Of a DNA stretch of 64,000 nucleotides, positions 24,401 through 36,149 are shown piece by piece. Source of the stretch: Hyparrhenia diplandra (lineage: Eukaryota; Streptophyta; Magnoliopsida; Poales; Poaceae); contig JADLZK010001360.1 in assembly GCA_015847255.1 (NCBI GenBank), positions 85,268-149,267 on the forward strand. The letters are read 5' to 3'. A model generated the notes under the pieces. It worked only from the letters and a program-made list of their open reading frames with translations, was not told the DNA's origin and did no database searches. How positions within the stretch are numbered: position 1 is the stretch's first letter; each line of letters opens with the position of its first letter. Position numbers and translations under genes: made by a program.

Positions 24401-25180
24401 TTTTAGAAAGTTATTTGGCTAGTCTCTTGGAGATGCTCTTGGATTGGAAACATGGGAGCTCCAAGATTTGAGGACCCTTCTTATTTGATATGATTTTGGC
24501 CCTACCATTAAGAAAATATGGGGTAAGCCAACTATTAACCAAAATTTTCTCGGAAGTCATCTACGAGCAACTATAAATTTTCAAACCTGAAATGTGGGCT
24601 TTTGGAATGGAAGTGAAGATCAAGATGGCCAAGGGACTTTGATCAGACACCTCCATGGCAAGAGCTTTACAAGTTGTTTTAGGATAACTCAAGGTCCAAC
24701 ATTTTTTTGTAAATATCCAATCTAACTTTTCAAGAAGAAGGGGTTGTTACATGTTAGACTAGGTGAACTTCTTCCCATTTAATGGAATGTCAGAAAACCC
24801 CATATGGACGATTGTCCTAATGAAAAGAAACATACCATTGATACCAGACCCCTCTCTATTTCTATTTTTAGGATATCTGTACAAGTTAAAAACCCCCATT
24901 ATGATCCAATCTTCATTTTTTGAGATATCAATGTTTTTTAGCTAGTTTGTGAATTCATTTTCCCCCTTAGTTGAGCATGGTCCATAAACATTAATTAAGA
25001 TCTAAGAGGTGTCATAAATTTTGGAAGTAAATTTGATTGCCATGGGGAACCCACAAGTGTTTTGTAAGGCTCATGAGAAGAGCTAAGATTTCCATGCTAC
25101 TAATAAACCACCAAAAACTTCCATAAAAGGCATGAATAGTAACTCATCAAATCTTACATGTAGGATATTTCTAAGAAAAG
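21500..25180 (-). mobile_element. L1-type LINE (degenerate) inside the UBP-A last intron
   Basis: Read on the minus strand, the order is as in plant L1 elements. First is an AP-endonuclease-like part (about 25150-24450) with VYGPCSTKGENEF, DWIIMG-FN and KFTWSN. Next is the linker and reverse transcriptase (about 24160-22700) with YWKQRG-IKWVTLGDA, NQYGSIKYRTIQDYLAW and KRGVRQGFPLSPFLFVL. Last is the C-terminal RT-tail/zinc-knuckle region (about 22610-21530) with DGGLGVINLKIHNRSLLLKNL and CWALWTVINDLIFKG. Stops and shifts are frequent, so it is inactive. A T17-G12 run at 21642-21673 lies within this last part. The exact ends and target duplications were not found. Confidence 0.85.
24163..24438. 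mobile_element. MITE nested in the LINE (Tourist-like ends)
   Basis: The ends GAGCATATCCAAGAGATTAGC and GCTAGTCTCTTGGAGATGCTC are inverted copies with two mismatches. The flanks TTA and TTG would be a one-base-mutated PIF/Harbinger 3-bp duplication. LINE coding resumes on both sides, so this insertion is younger than the LINE. Confidence 0.75.
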
Positions 25181-28100
25181 GTCTACCAAAAAATCTTTTT
25201 TGGTTTCCTTTGGAAAAATAGATACTTACGGTCGGTTTAAGTTTATTCTCAAACTGGAATCGAATGAGTTGGAAACCATTTTGGTCCTAGTAAAAAAAAG
25301 AGTACATAGTAGCAACAACAATGACATGTACATTCTACAAGCTAGCAACAACAAACTTGGAGAAGTGACGCAAAAAATAATTTAAGAAATCAAACACTTG
25401 TTACAAACTTACAACCACATAGAAATATTATTTAATTATGAACAATTAAGTACGGAGTCCATGAATCGCCCAACATCAAGATGCTCCTTATAGCTCACAC
25501 TAGCTTCATTTTTATGGTACTCATTTCCATTCATGATGTACCTCTTAAGATGAAGCGTTAATACAGTGGCGACTTCGTATCTGAGACCATTGAATAGCAC
25601 GTCCACTCTTTTGGTCATCCCCTAAGCGGTTTGTACTAAGATCCAACCCCTACCGCTCTGTCAACTCATGATTTGGTGGGATGAGATTTTGACTATGTTG
25701 GGTGCTCAACGAATTGGTTTGCTTCTCATTTGAAAGCAAACTACATGCAACTTCTTGAATATCATCATGATATTCAGTTTCCTTATGACCACAACTCATC
25801 CTTGAATTTTTTCCAACATCCGCCATCTGTATTATTTCACTCTTTGCATCAGAACCATCTTGTTGCCTAAAATAAGAAAATTTGCATTCTCTTGACAAAC
25901 TATCCAGTTCACTAAATTGCCCATTTGTGCATGTTGTCTTATCTCGTTCGGTGTGGCCCTTATTAAGCTGCTATCCCATCATAGGTACCTATCTCCATCC
26001 GCTTAGCCTTTACGCTTTGATTAGTCCTTAGATCCATAGGTACCTTGGAACAATCACAATTTCGTTCTACCACCTTTTCTTGAAAAAACAAAGTGATAGA
26101 CAATCCTCAATTGTTGGTATACAATTGGTATCTCTCATCTCCTTGTCATTTTCATATACATGGCTACTCAAAGCCATCCATGCATCATATTCACTTTGTG
26201 AATCAACAAGCTGGAGGTGGACCCATATCAGGGTATGTTGTCATCTGAACCATTTGCTCAACTTTAGCATCGGAGATGCTACGAGGAACAAAATCAATAG
26301 AATGTAGTGGCTCCTCGGTGTACAAAGGATCTTGTACAACATCCTTATTTTGCCAGTGCATTGATCTTCAGCCAGAATGCATAATCAAGAATATAATAAT
26401 TAATTACAATTACAATTATCATTATCATGTAACAAGTAGTTGTCACCCTCTACACAATTTTTAGTATCTTTATCCTCAACTTTCAAAGTAGCTTTCTTTT
26501 TTTAGAATCCACCACATGATTAATTTAAGCAACCTATTCTAGCAAAAAAATGATATACCAAGAGAAGGATATAACCAAGTGGAATTTGTAACTACTATAC
26601 ACTAGAAAAAAAAAAAACATGCTAGGTTAATATTTTTTTTGAATGAACATCATCAAGTCAATATGTTGATTGTTGAACATCCTAATAAATTTTATATGTT
26701 AGTATTTTTCTACATTTAGCAAGGGTAAAGAATCATTAAACAATTTTCTCCATTATTAAGCAAGTGTAGAAGACCCACTTTGTGATTTAGTATTTGATAG
26801 TTTTCTACAATTTGGTTCCTCTACAATGGTGTGGTCTAGGACATCATCCTCATTACCCGTGGCGGGGGAATCTTGAATAGGTGGAGTGCGAGAAACTCAC
26901 CAACTTCCATAGGGTCGATGTTTTGTCAATAACCAAATCATTCAATTACGAGACAAGATGAGAATCACCTCTTTTGGCATCGATCATTCCCAAGTTACTC
27001 TCATTTCTTTGAAAAATGGCGAGTAGCAATCTTCTTGGGTTGAGATTTGAGACTCTTGCATAGATCCTCCTTTGATGGGAGCGATAGTGACAGATCCCAG
27101 AATTGTCCATGGAAAGTCGAAGCAGAGTGACAATAAACACAGGACCGTGTCTCAGACAGCTCACCCCTGAAAATCGAATCAACAGCCATAGTAGAATAAG
27201 GAGTCTCAATTCCATTCTCCTCATCTTGCAAAGCATTGCGCAAGGACTGAAGAAGTTCATAGCTATCATGCATCTCGTAGGCTCCATACTTGCCGGTATG
27301 TAATCGTACACATCTCAAGAGTTCATCCGGGTTCAACATGCCACCCACAGAATTAGTCGTGTTTGCCTCCACAAAAAGCTCCTTTAATGCCACACCAAGG
27401 TGACCCAATGGAGGATCCAACCCTAACATCCTTGCCCGCAGCTTGTCGAGCGCGAGGAGGCACTGCACCACCGCGTTCATGTAGCATGTGTTCCCGCGGT
27501 TCGGGATCCCTCTGATAGCATAGCCATAACCTTGTGCATTCGTTGATCCAAGCTCGGCGAGCAACCCAGTGGCGAGATACCAGGGCATGTCGAATCCAAA
27601 CGAATGGTCATCGCCGCTGCCGCCCACTTGAATTTCGCTGAGGATCATCCCCAACTCGTTGTGCGGCTCGATACACCGCCGATTCGCACTTTCGCGCGAA
27701 GCGAGAACCCGTCACGTGGATCATCGAACAGCGCGGCGACCCAGTGTTGCTCCTGCCTCGCATGATCCCGAGCATGCCCGTATGGGAGGTAGCTCCTCGA
27801 ATCGCCGCAGGAATGCCGACCGCATTCCAGGCACACCAGGATACGGTGATACTTGGGACTGCTGCTTCCCCCCTCCTCGCACCGGAAACAATCCTTGCAT
27901 ATCCCCGCATCGTCGGATAGCAAGGACCAGCTCAGAATATCCTTGTGAGTGCTGTCCGTGGGGACGTGATCGCAAGACAGATCATCGTCGTCCTTTGGTC
28001 GGCCAGGGGGAATTCCAATTCCTCCTTGCCAAGCAGATTGTCCACCTCCGCTGCCGCCGTTGCGATTCGCGACCAACAAATCTAGCCGTGGAGTTTTGGA

Positions 28101-28299
28101 GTCCCGCGGCCGCGAGCTCGTTCGCCTCCCACGGCCTCGGCCTCGTGTCACCCATCACGCCGTCCTGAAAGGAAACAAAGGTATCACAAGAAAGAAGAGA
28201 TTCGCTCGCATGAATGATGAATTCCACCATTAAAACTGAAACCACACAAAGCAAAGCAAGCAAGAACCTTATGGATCGGCTAAGATCAAGACGGCGTCG

Positions 28300-28504
28300 T
28301 GGATTCAAGGACCAAAACCATCTGGGGCGGGAAGAAGCACCAAGATCGCAGCGATTCTGCGAGTGGCGGCGATCAAGAAGGGGCGTCTGCGGGCTAGCCG
28401 GCTAGGGATAGAATGGACTGAAAGGCGGAGAAGCGGAGAAGAAAACCCATGTGAGGAGCAAAGACACGAGATCAACATGTATTTGAAGAAAAAGGAGGAA
28501 ACGG
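28300..28504 (-). promoter_or_regulatory. UBP-A 5' UTR/promoter zone (approximate)
   Basis: Sequence upstream of the exon-1 splice acceptor (CTTTCAG at 28165-28171) contains a GC-rich stretch at about 28285-28420 that could be the 5' UTR exon. No TATA box is clear, and the Mutator-like element begins only about 90 bases further up. Confidence 0.3.
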
Positions 28505-28513
28505 AAACGGGCG

Positions 28514-29286
28514 GAGAAAAATTCCTATTTAGCCCTTAAAGTATTGCTCCTTTCGTATTTCACATCGAAACTGAAAATCTTTTTCCTACTTAGCCCTTAG
28601 AGTATTCCTCCTTTCCAGATCCAGGTTGCCGCACTGGAAGCGGTTGCGCTGGCCCACTCCATCGCACTCTCCTCGTGCTTGTGGTGGCCGTCTGGGCCGA
28701 TGAGGGTTCTCACGGAGGCAGTGCTATATACGATGGCTGTGAGCGGCGGCAACCTGCGCAGCCTCCGGATTTGTGAGTGTGTGTTCTCTATTATTATTTT
28801 AACTTCCCATTCTTATTCTCCTTGTTTCCTATTTCTTAGGTGACTTTCCGTTCTTGTTCTTGTCATTGCCTATTTAGCTATTTATAACGTGGTTCGAACA
28901 TGGGACGGACTTGGCCGTGGATCCATGCTGGATGGCATGCAAGAAATTAACTAACTGATATTTTGAAGATGTGTGTGAGCTCCATGCTGCATGTGTGAAG
29001 ATTCAGAAATCGATTTGTGATTTCTGATCTGATTCAAAAGAATATGTAATTTTCCGGTATAAAGATTATATACCTGTGATGTTGAGCGTATACCGGTAAA
29101 AAGCTCCAGGGGGTAAAATAGATTTTCCACATAGGACTTAACACCTTTAGTGACCTAAAGTGATGAAAATATCAAATAGGAAAAGAAAACTCGAGTTGAG
29201 GACATATAGGAAAGAAGGAAAGATTTTCAGTTTCGAAACCAAGAGAAAAGAAGCATTATTTTTAGGGCCGAATAGGAAAATTTCTC
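28514..29286. mobile_element. Non-autonomous Mutator-like element (possible Pack-MULE), 773 bp
   Basis: The terminal arms of about 65 bp (28514-28580 and 29215-29286) are imperfect inverted repeats sharing GAGAAA-TTCCTATT and TTTCGAAACTGAAAATCTTT-like blocks. The flanking 9-mers AAACGGGCG (28505-28513) and AAACGGGAG (29287-29295) match at 8 of 9 positions, as expected for a Mutator target duplication. The interior at 28620-28772 is GC-rich with an open frame and a plausible splice donor (GGATTT/GTGAGTGT), suggesting a captured gene exon. There is no transposase. Confidence 0.8.
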
Positions 29287-29295
29287 AAACGGGAG

Positions 29296-30691
29296 AGGAA
29301 GAAAAGGATGACCCTTACCGTGAAGACGGCGAGAATGGCCGTACCGGGATCCAGGGGCCGCGGCAACGCCAGGACCGGGAGGGGTGGGTTTTGCAGAGGG
29401 ATTTCGCGCTGGTGCGGTTGCTATCGCTGCTGGAGATTTGCGACTGGGCTGATACTGGGCCTTGTACAGGCCCATTTGGTCGAACCAGAACCTACAATAG
29501 CCCAATCCTTGCGACTGGGCGCTGTGCAAATGAGAAAAAAAAAATGAGATCGTTACTGTTCCTGTTCCTTCTCTATTTCTTCCCATGAAATATTCCTACA
29601 TTTACATTTTAATCCAATTTTGTTAAGAATAAATAAATAAATAAATGACAAAATATTTATATAATTACTTTTTATTTAAATCCAAAAATTCTCTCTCTTT
29701 TTTTTTTTTTAGGTCGTCGATTTGCCATTGGAAAAGGGCTACGTAGCCTTTCAAACTATTTTATTGTGTTCCAGATAAATTCTACACTAGCAAGGAAAAA
29801 GAAAATGTCAGTTTCGTTATTGCAACCTTATTTTTTATGTCAAAGACAACTTAAGTCCTAAATAAGTCTGATCCGTAATGGAAGCTGTTGTACCCTGAGC
29901 TGGCCAGTGTGTAGAGTGCGGTTATATGAACAGTATCATGGACACTCCAACTCGATTACAAATTCTTCAGTATGAGCGTATCTGAAGCTACCCTCTATTT
30001 GAAACAAATGCTGTGTTCATTTCATCAGCCAATCATGATTTCCAACAGGGGCCACAGGGCAGCGTTCCCTGGCCCCGTTGAAGGACGGGCATGCAAAGCA
30101 GGCAGGAAACGTCTCGGACTCTCAGAGTGTACCAACATCTCGAGACATTTGCTTTTGAATAGTATACAAGCATACGTCAGACAGAAAATTAAGCTATTGT
30201 GAATTACTCCCAGACAATGAGAAATCGCATGTAGGGCACATTCAATTTAGGAGGATCACCTCCAGCATGAGGCTCCAGTAAAAGCAAGCTTTCGGGGAAA
30301 TCTCAAAACATCAACAGGAATATGTCCTATATATCCACAAGGCAATGTAAACCATCATGTAACAATAGCATCCAACAGAACCTTTACAAAGCCCGTATAA
30401 CCGATTTACCAATCTCACCACTATTCTATTCACAGTTTCATCGGCAAAGCAATGGAAAGATCGATCAGCTGAGTTGAGAAGATCAGAAAGAGAGAACAAC
30501 TCCGATTTGGTACAAAGTTACAGTAAGTTTGAAGCCCAGGCCCAGCGACAAAAATGAGTTGATCAAGAGCCTGTTTTACTATGAACACTGACTGACTGGA
30601 TCCTTGCGGTCGAGAGAAGGTTTGCTTATCTCACTCATCTCTTGTTCTGTTACTGCATTCTTCAGTTCTGATGTCTTATGCCAGAAATGTC
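29296..30691. other. Spacer downstream of UBP-B
   Basis: A GC-rich patch at about 29320-29530 is followed by AT-rich sequence with an (AAAT)n tract near 29628-29646. About 30200-30691 probably includes the UBP-B 3' UTR, since it is non-coding and directly follows its stop codon. Confidence 0.35.
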
Positions 30692-33600
30692 TTAGTCTTC
30701 CATCTTCTCATAGAAAAGAATATAGGCCTCACAGTTGAGAACTCGTTCAAGAGTGACTTGTCTGATATCAATGTCGTTTGCACAAAACCATGAGGAAGAA
30801 CAGTTGCTACCCTCTTGCTGATTTCCAAGCTTTCTTGCTCTAACGTACGCAATGTAGTGTCCTGACTTCAAGGATTCCTCACCAATGTGCTCTACAACAC
30901 CAGCTAGACGATAGAGGATTCTACTTTTGTCGGCAGGTCTGAATATTAGAGAGACGAAACAGAATTAGGACACATGTATGGTCATAAATTAATGTAACCT
31001 TTTACAAATAATGCCATGCCGTTCTTGGTCATGTTTCTCATAACTGAACATTGTCAACAAAAGAATCCCCTATCAGATAAACACCCACTATCCCTTCTCA
31101 AGTGATCAATCTAACAATGAAGTTTTCAACAAATAAAGGGTCTAGAATTATTAAGGAGGCCTCACACATTTATCTTTATTTTTTTTAAAAAAAAAATCCA
31201 TTTACATTTGAAATACCCAATACCATAAGTCAGAACTGCAGCTAACATACATTAAAAAAAAAAACTGCAGTTAATATGTAACTTTTAAACAAAGAAAAAG
31301 GTGTAACTTTTAAACAAATATAAAAAGGCATTTAAAACGCACCTAGATGCAAACAATACTGAACTCTCAGATATAATAATTCTATTTTACAGTGAAGTAA
31401 GCAATACAGTGCGCCAGTAAATTGCGTTTGTAGCAGGCGATCTGTGTGTTCCATTCTATTAAAATGTGATCGGTTCTGACGCAAACAAACTCAACTACAA
31501 CTGATTCACTGAAACATTTTCCAACCAAAGACAAGATTATTTGATGTAGATTGAACAAGGTTCTGATCAATATCAGACTGCATGTAGAAAAGAACTACAA
31601 AGATCCACAACACTTGTGTGTATCCTCAGGAAAAAGGGACTGTAGAAAATATACTTAATTCAGTTGCTTCTCAAAATGGAATCACGACTAATTTAAAAAC
31701 ATAGCTGGATTATTTGCATTGACATCTCATTTCCTTTCTCTCTAATTAAAAATAATACAGATTTTGTAAATTTCACATAGTTCCAACTTCCAAATAGTAT
31801 GTTGACTCCTGGGACTGGCATTGTTTTTTTACCTGTACTGCGTTCTCATTTGTGATCATGTGGGCTTTTGTAGCCATAACTCGTTAGATTTTTTTCCAAA
31901 TCAACTAGTACAGTTTTGAAATAAGTATGTGATTATAGTGTGTGAAAATTAATTCATGATATAAGGTATGTTAATTTCTTGGAAATTTGGATAATTTCCT
32001 TCATTTGCATAGAGGTAATTAGGACGATATTAACCTGATTCAGATTAAAGAAATTATGAACAACCAAACCAATTGTTTACTTCCTTGGAAACATGTATAT
32101 TTAGCCTGCATAATGGGTGATAAAAGAAGGCAAAATCTTGCATGCAATTTATTATATTCACTAAAGAACTGTAACATGATAATAGTAAAATGAATATCTT
32201 GTTATCTGAGCATGGAGAAAAAGGGTTTTATACGTAGAAAAAAAAACTGCAGAAGTAAAGGTTTGAGAAGAGGAGAAACGCCATAAAATAACAGTAACAT
32301 GGAAGTTACTGGTGTTTTGTCAAATTCAAAAAGCATCTCCCTTTTATCACTCATTATGCAGTGCTAAATATACAAGTTTCAAGGGAAGTAAACATCCATT
32401 ATCTAAAAAAAAAAGGGAAGTAAACAAATGGTCTGGTTGTTCATAATTTCTTTAATCTGAATCAGGTTAATCCGCAGAGATAAATATAAGTAGAATCGTC
32501 CTAATTACCTCTACGCAAATCAAGGAAATCATCCAAATTTCCAGGAAACTAACATACTTTTATATCAAGGGATTAATTTTCACACACTATAATCGAATAC
32601 TTATTTCAAAACTGTACTAGTTGATTTGAGAAAAAATCTAACGAGTATATGGCTACAAAAGCCCACATGTCACAAATGAGAACACTGAAGTACGGGTAAA
32701 AAATCATTCGCCAACAATGCCATGTGTTCTTAAGTCATTGTGACTCTGTTTAGAGAAGGTTGTGTATTGTTCAAGCTAGTATACATTTCAAAAAGAATAT
32801 AAAGCGAGTAGTAATGAAGTAATGAACTAAAAAAAAAGCTTATGCAATTAGAAACTTGTTAGAAGTTAGAACTGTACAGATGTATAATGTATTACTGTGA
32901 GGAACTATCAGTACCTGGTGTCCATGAATGGCTTTACATCAAGGTATTCCTCAAACCCCACAGGGCCATTTATTTTCATCCCATCATTATTGTCAACCAT
33001 GGAGGTTCTATTAAGGTGAAGAATTAATACAGGTGGAAGCGTGACAAAACGCAAAGTCTCAACAGTATCTCCAACATCATCTTCATTGGCGCTTCCCACT
33101 ATCTGCTCACCATTTTTACTTTGACTGGCACTTGGCTCCTCATGATCCTTGGCACACTTAAGACAGCGCCCTTTGACTGGCGATAAGAAGTCTTTAATCA
33201 ATATTGAACCTTGACTGATACGTTGGGCTTGAGTAGAATCTGCAGAACCAAGCATATATAATATTCAATTTTATCTGCAGTATCATCATCATGCAACCAG
33301 AAAGTGGCATCCTTTACATATTTTTTAGATCTTTATCCTCCAAATTCGAATTAGCTTTCTTCGCGAGAATCCCCCTCACAATATTAAGTGTAGCAACGAT
33401 TTATTATGAGGCGACAAGGACTCAACGCCTCAAGCTATTTATTCCAGTGGCAGTTTTATCTACTACACTACAAACAACATTGCAGTGTTAGCACTTGTGA
33501 AAGATCCTGCTCACTTTTGTATACACATCCCAAAGGTTTTCCTGAATTTTTCTTCTGTCCATGTGTGCAAAGGGTCCTCAGACCATTTTCTCCTCTAAGC

Positions 33601-36149
33601 AAGCGTAGGATACATATTCCATAAAACGAAACGTTTTTCTTATGTTGAGCTAGATAACCAATAAGAATTCCAGTTTCAGAGGGTTCCGTAGTTCCAGCAT
33701 TTTCAATCCACAAATGTGGAATGACCTAGGACTCTAGAGTACCTCCGAAATCTGCAGTCAAGGCATTTTAATAAGTGCGGGAGCAATCATAAACTCACCA
33801 ACTTCCAAAGGTTTATGCGTTTTCTCCACAATCACCTCTGAACCAATAACACGAGAAGAACCACTTTCAGAAACTGTTTGCATCTTCTCCAAGTTTCGAG
33901 ATCGGGGACTCTCGCTTGTTTGTGGTGATGCAGCACTTTTAGTTGGATGCCACTTTAGTGGGAAATTCATTTGCAAGTCCAAGCGAGGATCGGTGGGTTG
34001 CAGAGACACACCACATTTTTTGCAGGATACTTCCTGAAGCATGTCAAACATAAAAAGGAATCAATCACTGTAGGGGCCTGACTGTCATATCTCTTGTCAC
34101 TTTTGATCCAATTAGCGCGCAAGAGAGTAAGAAATTCATGGCTGTCTTGCATAGATCCAACTTGGAAGCCTATGATTTCCAAAACTTCCCCTCTCAAAAC
34201 TTGAGTTGGGTCCAGCACGTCTCCTGCAGCACTTGCCTCCACAAAAAGCTTCTTGAGTACCTTGGGAAGGTCACCTTTTGGACGATCCGCCAACATCCTC
34301 TCTCGCAGCTTACCAAGCACAAATAGGCACTGCAATACTGCACTCATGTAGCATGTGTTTCCGAGATTTGTTATCCCTCTGATAGCATAGCCTTGCGCGT
34401 CAGATGATTTGCATCCAGATGAATGGCTTTCTGCCTGAACTTTGCCCGACATTTTCGCCTTCTCAGGATTGACCGCCGCCTCAGTTTGACCTAAGAATGC
34501 AGATCATCCAAGAAAACTAAATCAGGGGCAAAGAACCATTGAAGAAAAAAAAAACATCAGAAAACATGAACCCAGGCGTGAAGTCAAGAACGGCGCCAGG
34601 GATTCAAGAAGCAAAGCCATGGGACCACAAAGAGCAATGTTGGGGGAATACTGTACTTACCAACTGATGGCGCGGGAGCCAGTAACTTTCGACTGACAAA
34701 TTTGACCAGCTGCATTGACACCTCATCGCTACACTTGAAGCAGTATCCTCTTTGTGGATCACAGTACAGAACAGCAAGCCAGTGCTCCTCCTTCCGGGCG
34801 TGTTCTCGAGAGTGCCCATGCGGGTAAGCAATGGACCCAACCCCGCAGCAGAGATAGTCGCTGCATGTCACACAGATCAAGAGATCGCTCTTCTCGGGCC
34901 TGGTTTTGACGATTCCCTCCTTGTCCTCGTCCGAACAACCAAAGCAAGTCAATGCGTCCTTAGATTTGAGAAATGAACAGTCAGTGATGACGTGATTGCA
35001 ATGGCACCATTTCTCATCGCTGGGCCGCCCCACCCCTTTCGGGATCAGCTCCGACGACTCAGGAACCGTAGTCAGAGGCACAGCCGCCGCGGGCCGTTTG
35101 TTCTGCCGCCGCGGGCTTCGAGATCTCTTCGGCAGGCTTCCTTTCGCCTCACCCTTCAGCGGCGTCTTCCCCGTCGGGCTCGGTGTCATCAACGCCTTAA
35201 TCGGAGGCCCTACCAAGAACAGTGCAGACCAGTGATTAGGCTAAGGAAAATCAAGGGCAAAGAACCATAGAAGGGAAAAAAAGAATCAGAAAACATGAAA
35301 CCCGGGCGCGAAGTCAAGATTCAAGAACGGCGCCAGGGATTCAAGAGGCAAAGCCATGGGACCACAAAGCGCAATGTCGATCGGGGAAGCTTACCAACAG
35401 ATGGGGAGGGAGCCAGTAACTTTTTACTGCCAGATTTGACCGCCATTTGCACCTCAGCGGTACACTTGAAGCAGTATCCTCTTTGTGGATCACAGTACAG
35501 AACAGCAAACCAGTGCTCCTGGTTGTGGGCGTGTTTTCGAGAGTGCCCAAACGGGTAAGCAATTGACCCAACCCCGCAGCAGAGATGGTCCTTGCATGTC
35601 ACGCAGATCAAGAGATCGCTCTTCTCGGGCCTGGTTTTGACGATCCCCTCCTTGTTTTCGTCCGAACAACCAACGCAAGTCAATGCGCCCTTGGGCTTGA
35701 GAGATGGACTCGCTTCCTCGATAGCCCTCAATTCATCGATAGCACTGTCAGTGATGACGTGATTGCAGTTGCACCGCTTCTTATCGCTGGCCCGCGCAAC
35801 CCCTTGCACGATCGGCTCCGATGACTCAGGAACCGTAGCCTGACGCCCAGTCGCCGCGGGCAGTTTGCCCTGCTGCCGAGGGCTTCGAGGTGTCTTCGGC
35901 GGGCTTCCCCCACCGCCTTCTCCTTCGGCGGCGTCTTCCCCGTCGGGTTCGTCTCCGACACCCCAGGCAGATTCACACCAGACAGCCGCGGAGCTTTCTT
36001 CCGCGGGCTCTCCTCCGCCTCATCCCCCTTCGGCGGCGTCTTCCTCGTCGGGCTCGGTGCCAACGCGGTAATCGGAGCCGCGTCGTCAACCCGCGCTGCT
36101 TTTTTCCTGGGGCTTCCTACCGCCTCCTCCTTCGGGGCGTCTTCCCCAT
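30692..36149 (-). CDS. UBP-B: ubiquitin-specific protease with two tandem ZnF-UBP exons, frame-broken
   Basis: The start MGKTP lies at 36149. Exons: 36158-35395, 35209-34661, 34490-33799, 33239-32915 and 30938-30692. Exon 1 holds Lys/Pro repeats (GKTPPK-type) and a ZnF-UBP domain (CNCNHVITD, CVGC, LLICVTCKDHLCCG, GHSRKHAHNQEHW, CFKC). Exon 2 repeats the same linker and zinc finger. Exon 3 has the cysteine box ITNLGNTCYMSAVLQCL and SMQDSHEFL. Exon 4 has GRCLKCAKDHEE and PPVLILHLNR. Exon 5 has the histidine box LKSGHYIAYVRA, SSWFCANDI and AYILFYEKMED. Exons 1 and 2 both end in phase 1, so they can be spliced in frame one after the other. Frame breaks lie near 36135, 35920 and 34050. Predicted role: removing ubiquitin from substrates, with the zinc finger binding the free ubiquitin C-terminus. 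It is a tandem paralogue of UBP-A. Confidence 0.8.
31816..32722. repeat. Long imperfect inverted repeat in the UBP-B last intron
   Basis: The left arm (31816-32126) and right arm (32341-32722) are reverse complements over roughly 310-380 bp with small indels. Shared blocks include GGGCTTTTGTAGCC, AGTGTGTGAAAATTAAT, GGAAATTTGGAT, GAGGTAATTAGGACGAT and ATTAAAGAAATTATGAACAA. The loop is about 215 bases. The ends start GGCATTG on both sides, but I found no target duplication. Transcribed with the host intron it would fold into a long hairpin. Confidence 0.9.
34491..35960 (-). repeat. Tandem duplication of the ZnF-UBP exon plus following intron in UBP-B
   Basis: Two units of about 720-750 bp (about 35960-35210 and 35209-34491) share the GKTP-linker, the zinc-finger coding sequence, the splice donor GTTG/GTAAG and the downstream intron. 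The intron match includes the phrase CTTTGTGGTCCCATGGCTTTG and the following CTTGAATCCCTGGCGCCG. Identity is high in both exon and intron, which points to a segmental duplication rather than retained exon shuffling. Confidence 0.9.

Larger units (their letters stand above)
20536..28155 (-). pseudogene. UBP-A: ZnF-UBP ubiquitin-specific protease (UBP1/UBP2 type), frame-broken, LINE in last intron
   Basis: Ubiquitin-specific cysteine protease of the plant UBP1/2 class. Exon 1 is 28164-26902 (ATG 28155). It encodes a ZnF-UBP domain (LVCLECGRHSCG, then GHARDHARQEQHW) and the USP cysteine box IPNRGNTCYMNAVVQCL. A middle exon, about 26390-25454, carries TIEDCLSLCFFK, LTLHLKRY and NGNEYHKNEASVSYKEHLDVG. 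The last exon, 20830-20536, carries the histidine box NAGHYVAYA and the final WFCADDSYI and YILFYERM motifs. The last intron is about 4.6 kb because a LINE lies in it. Frame breaks occur near 28150, 27690, 27650, 27010, 26890, 26205, 26070 and 25640. The one near 26070 looks like an A-run contraction, so some or all may be consensus errors. An apparent in-frame TAA also lies near 26950. The catalytic Cys, His and Asp are all present. It may be a living gene or a decaying one. Confidence 0.75.

Noticed and set aside
31800..32730. Calling the intronic inverted repeat a Mutator element
   Set aside because: Arm ends coincide at GGCATTG but no 9-11 bp target duplication is visible on either flank, so the cause is left open.
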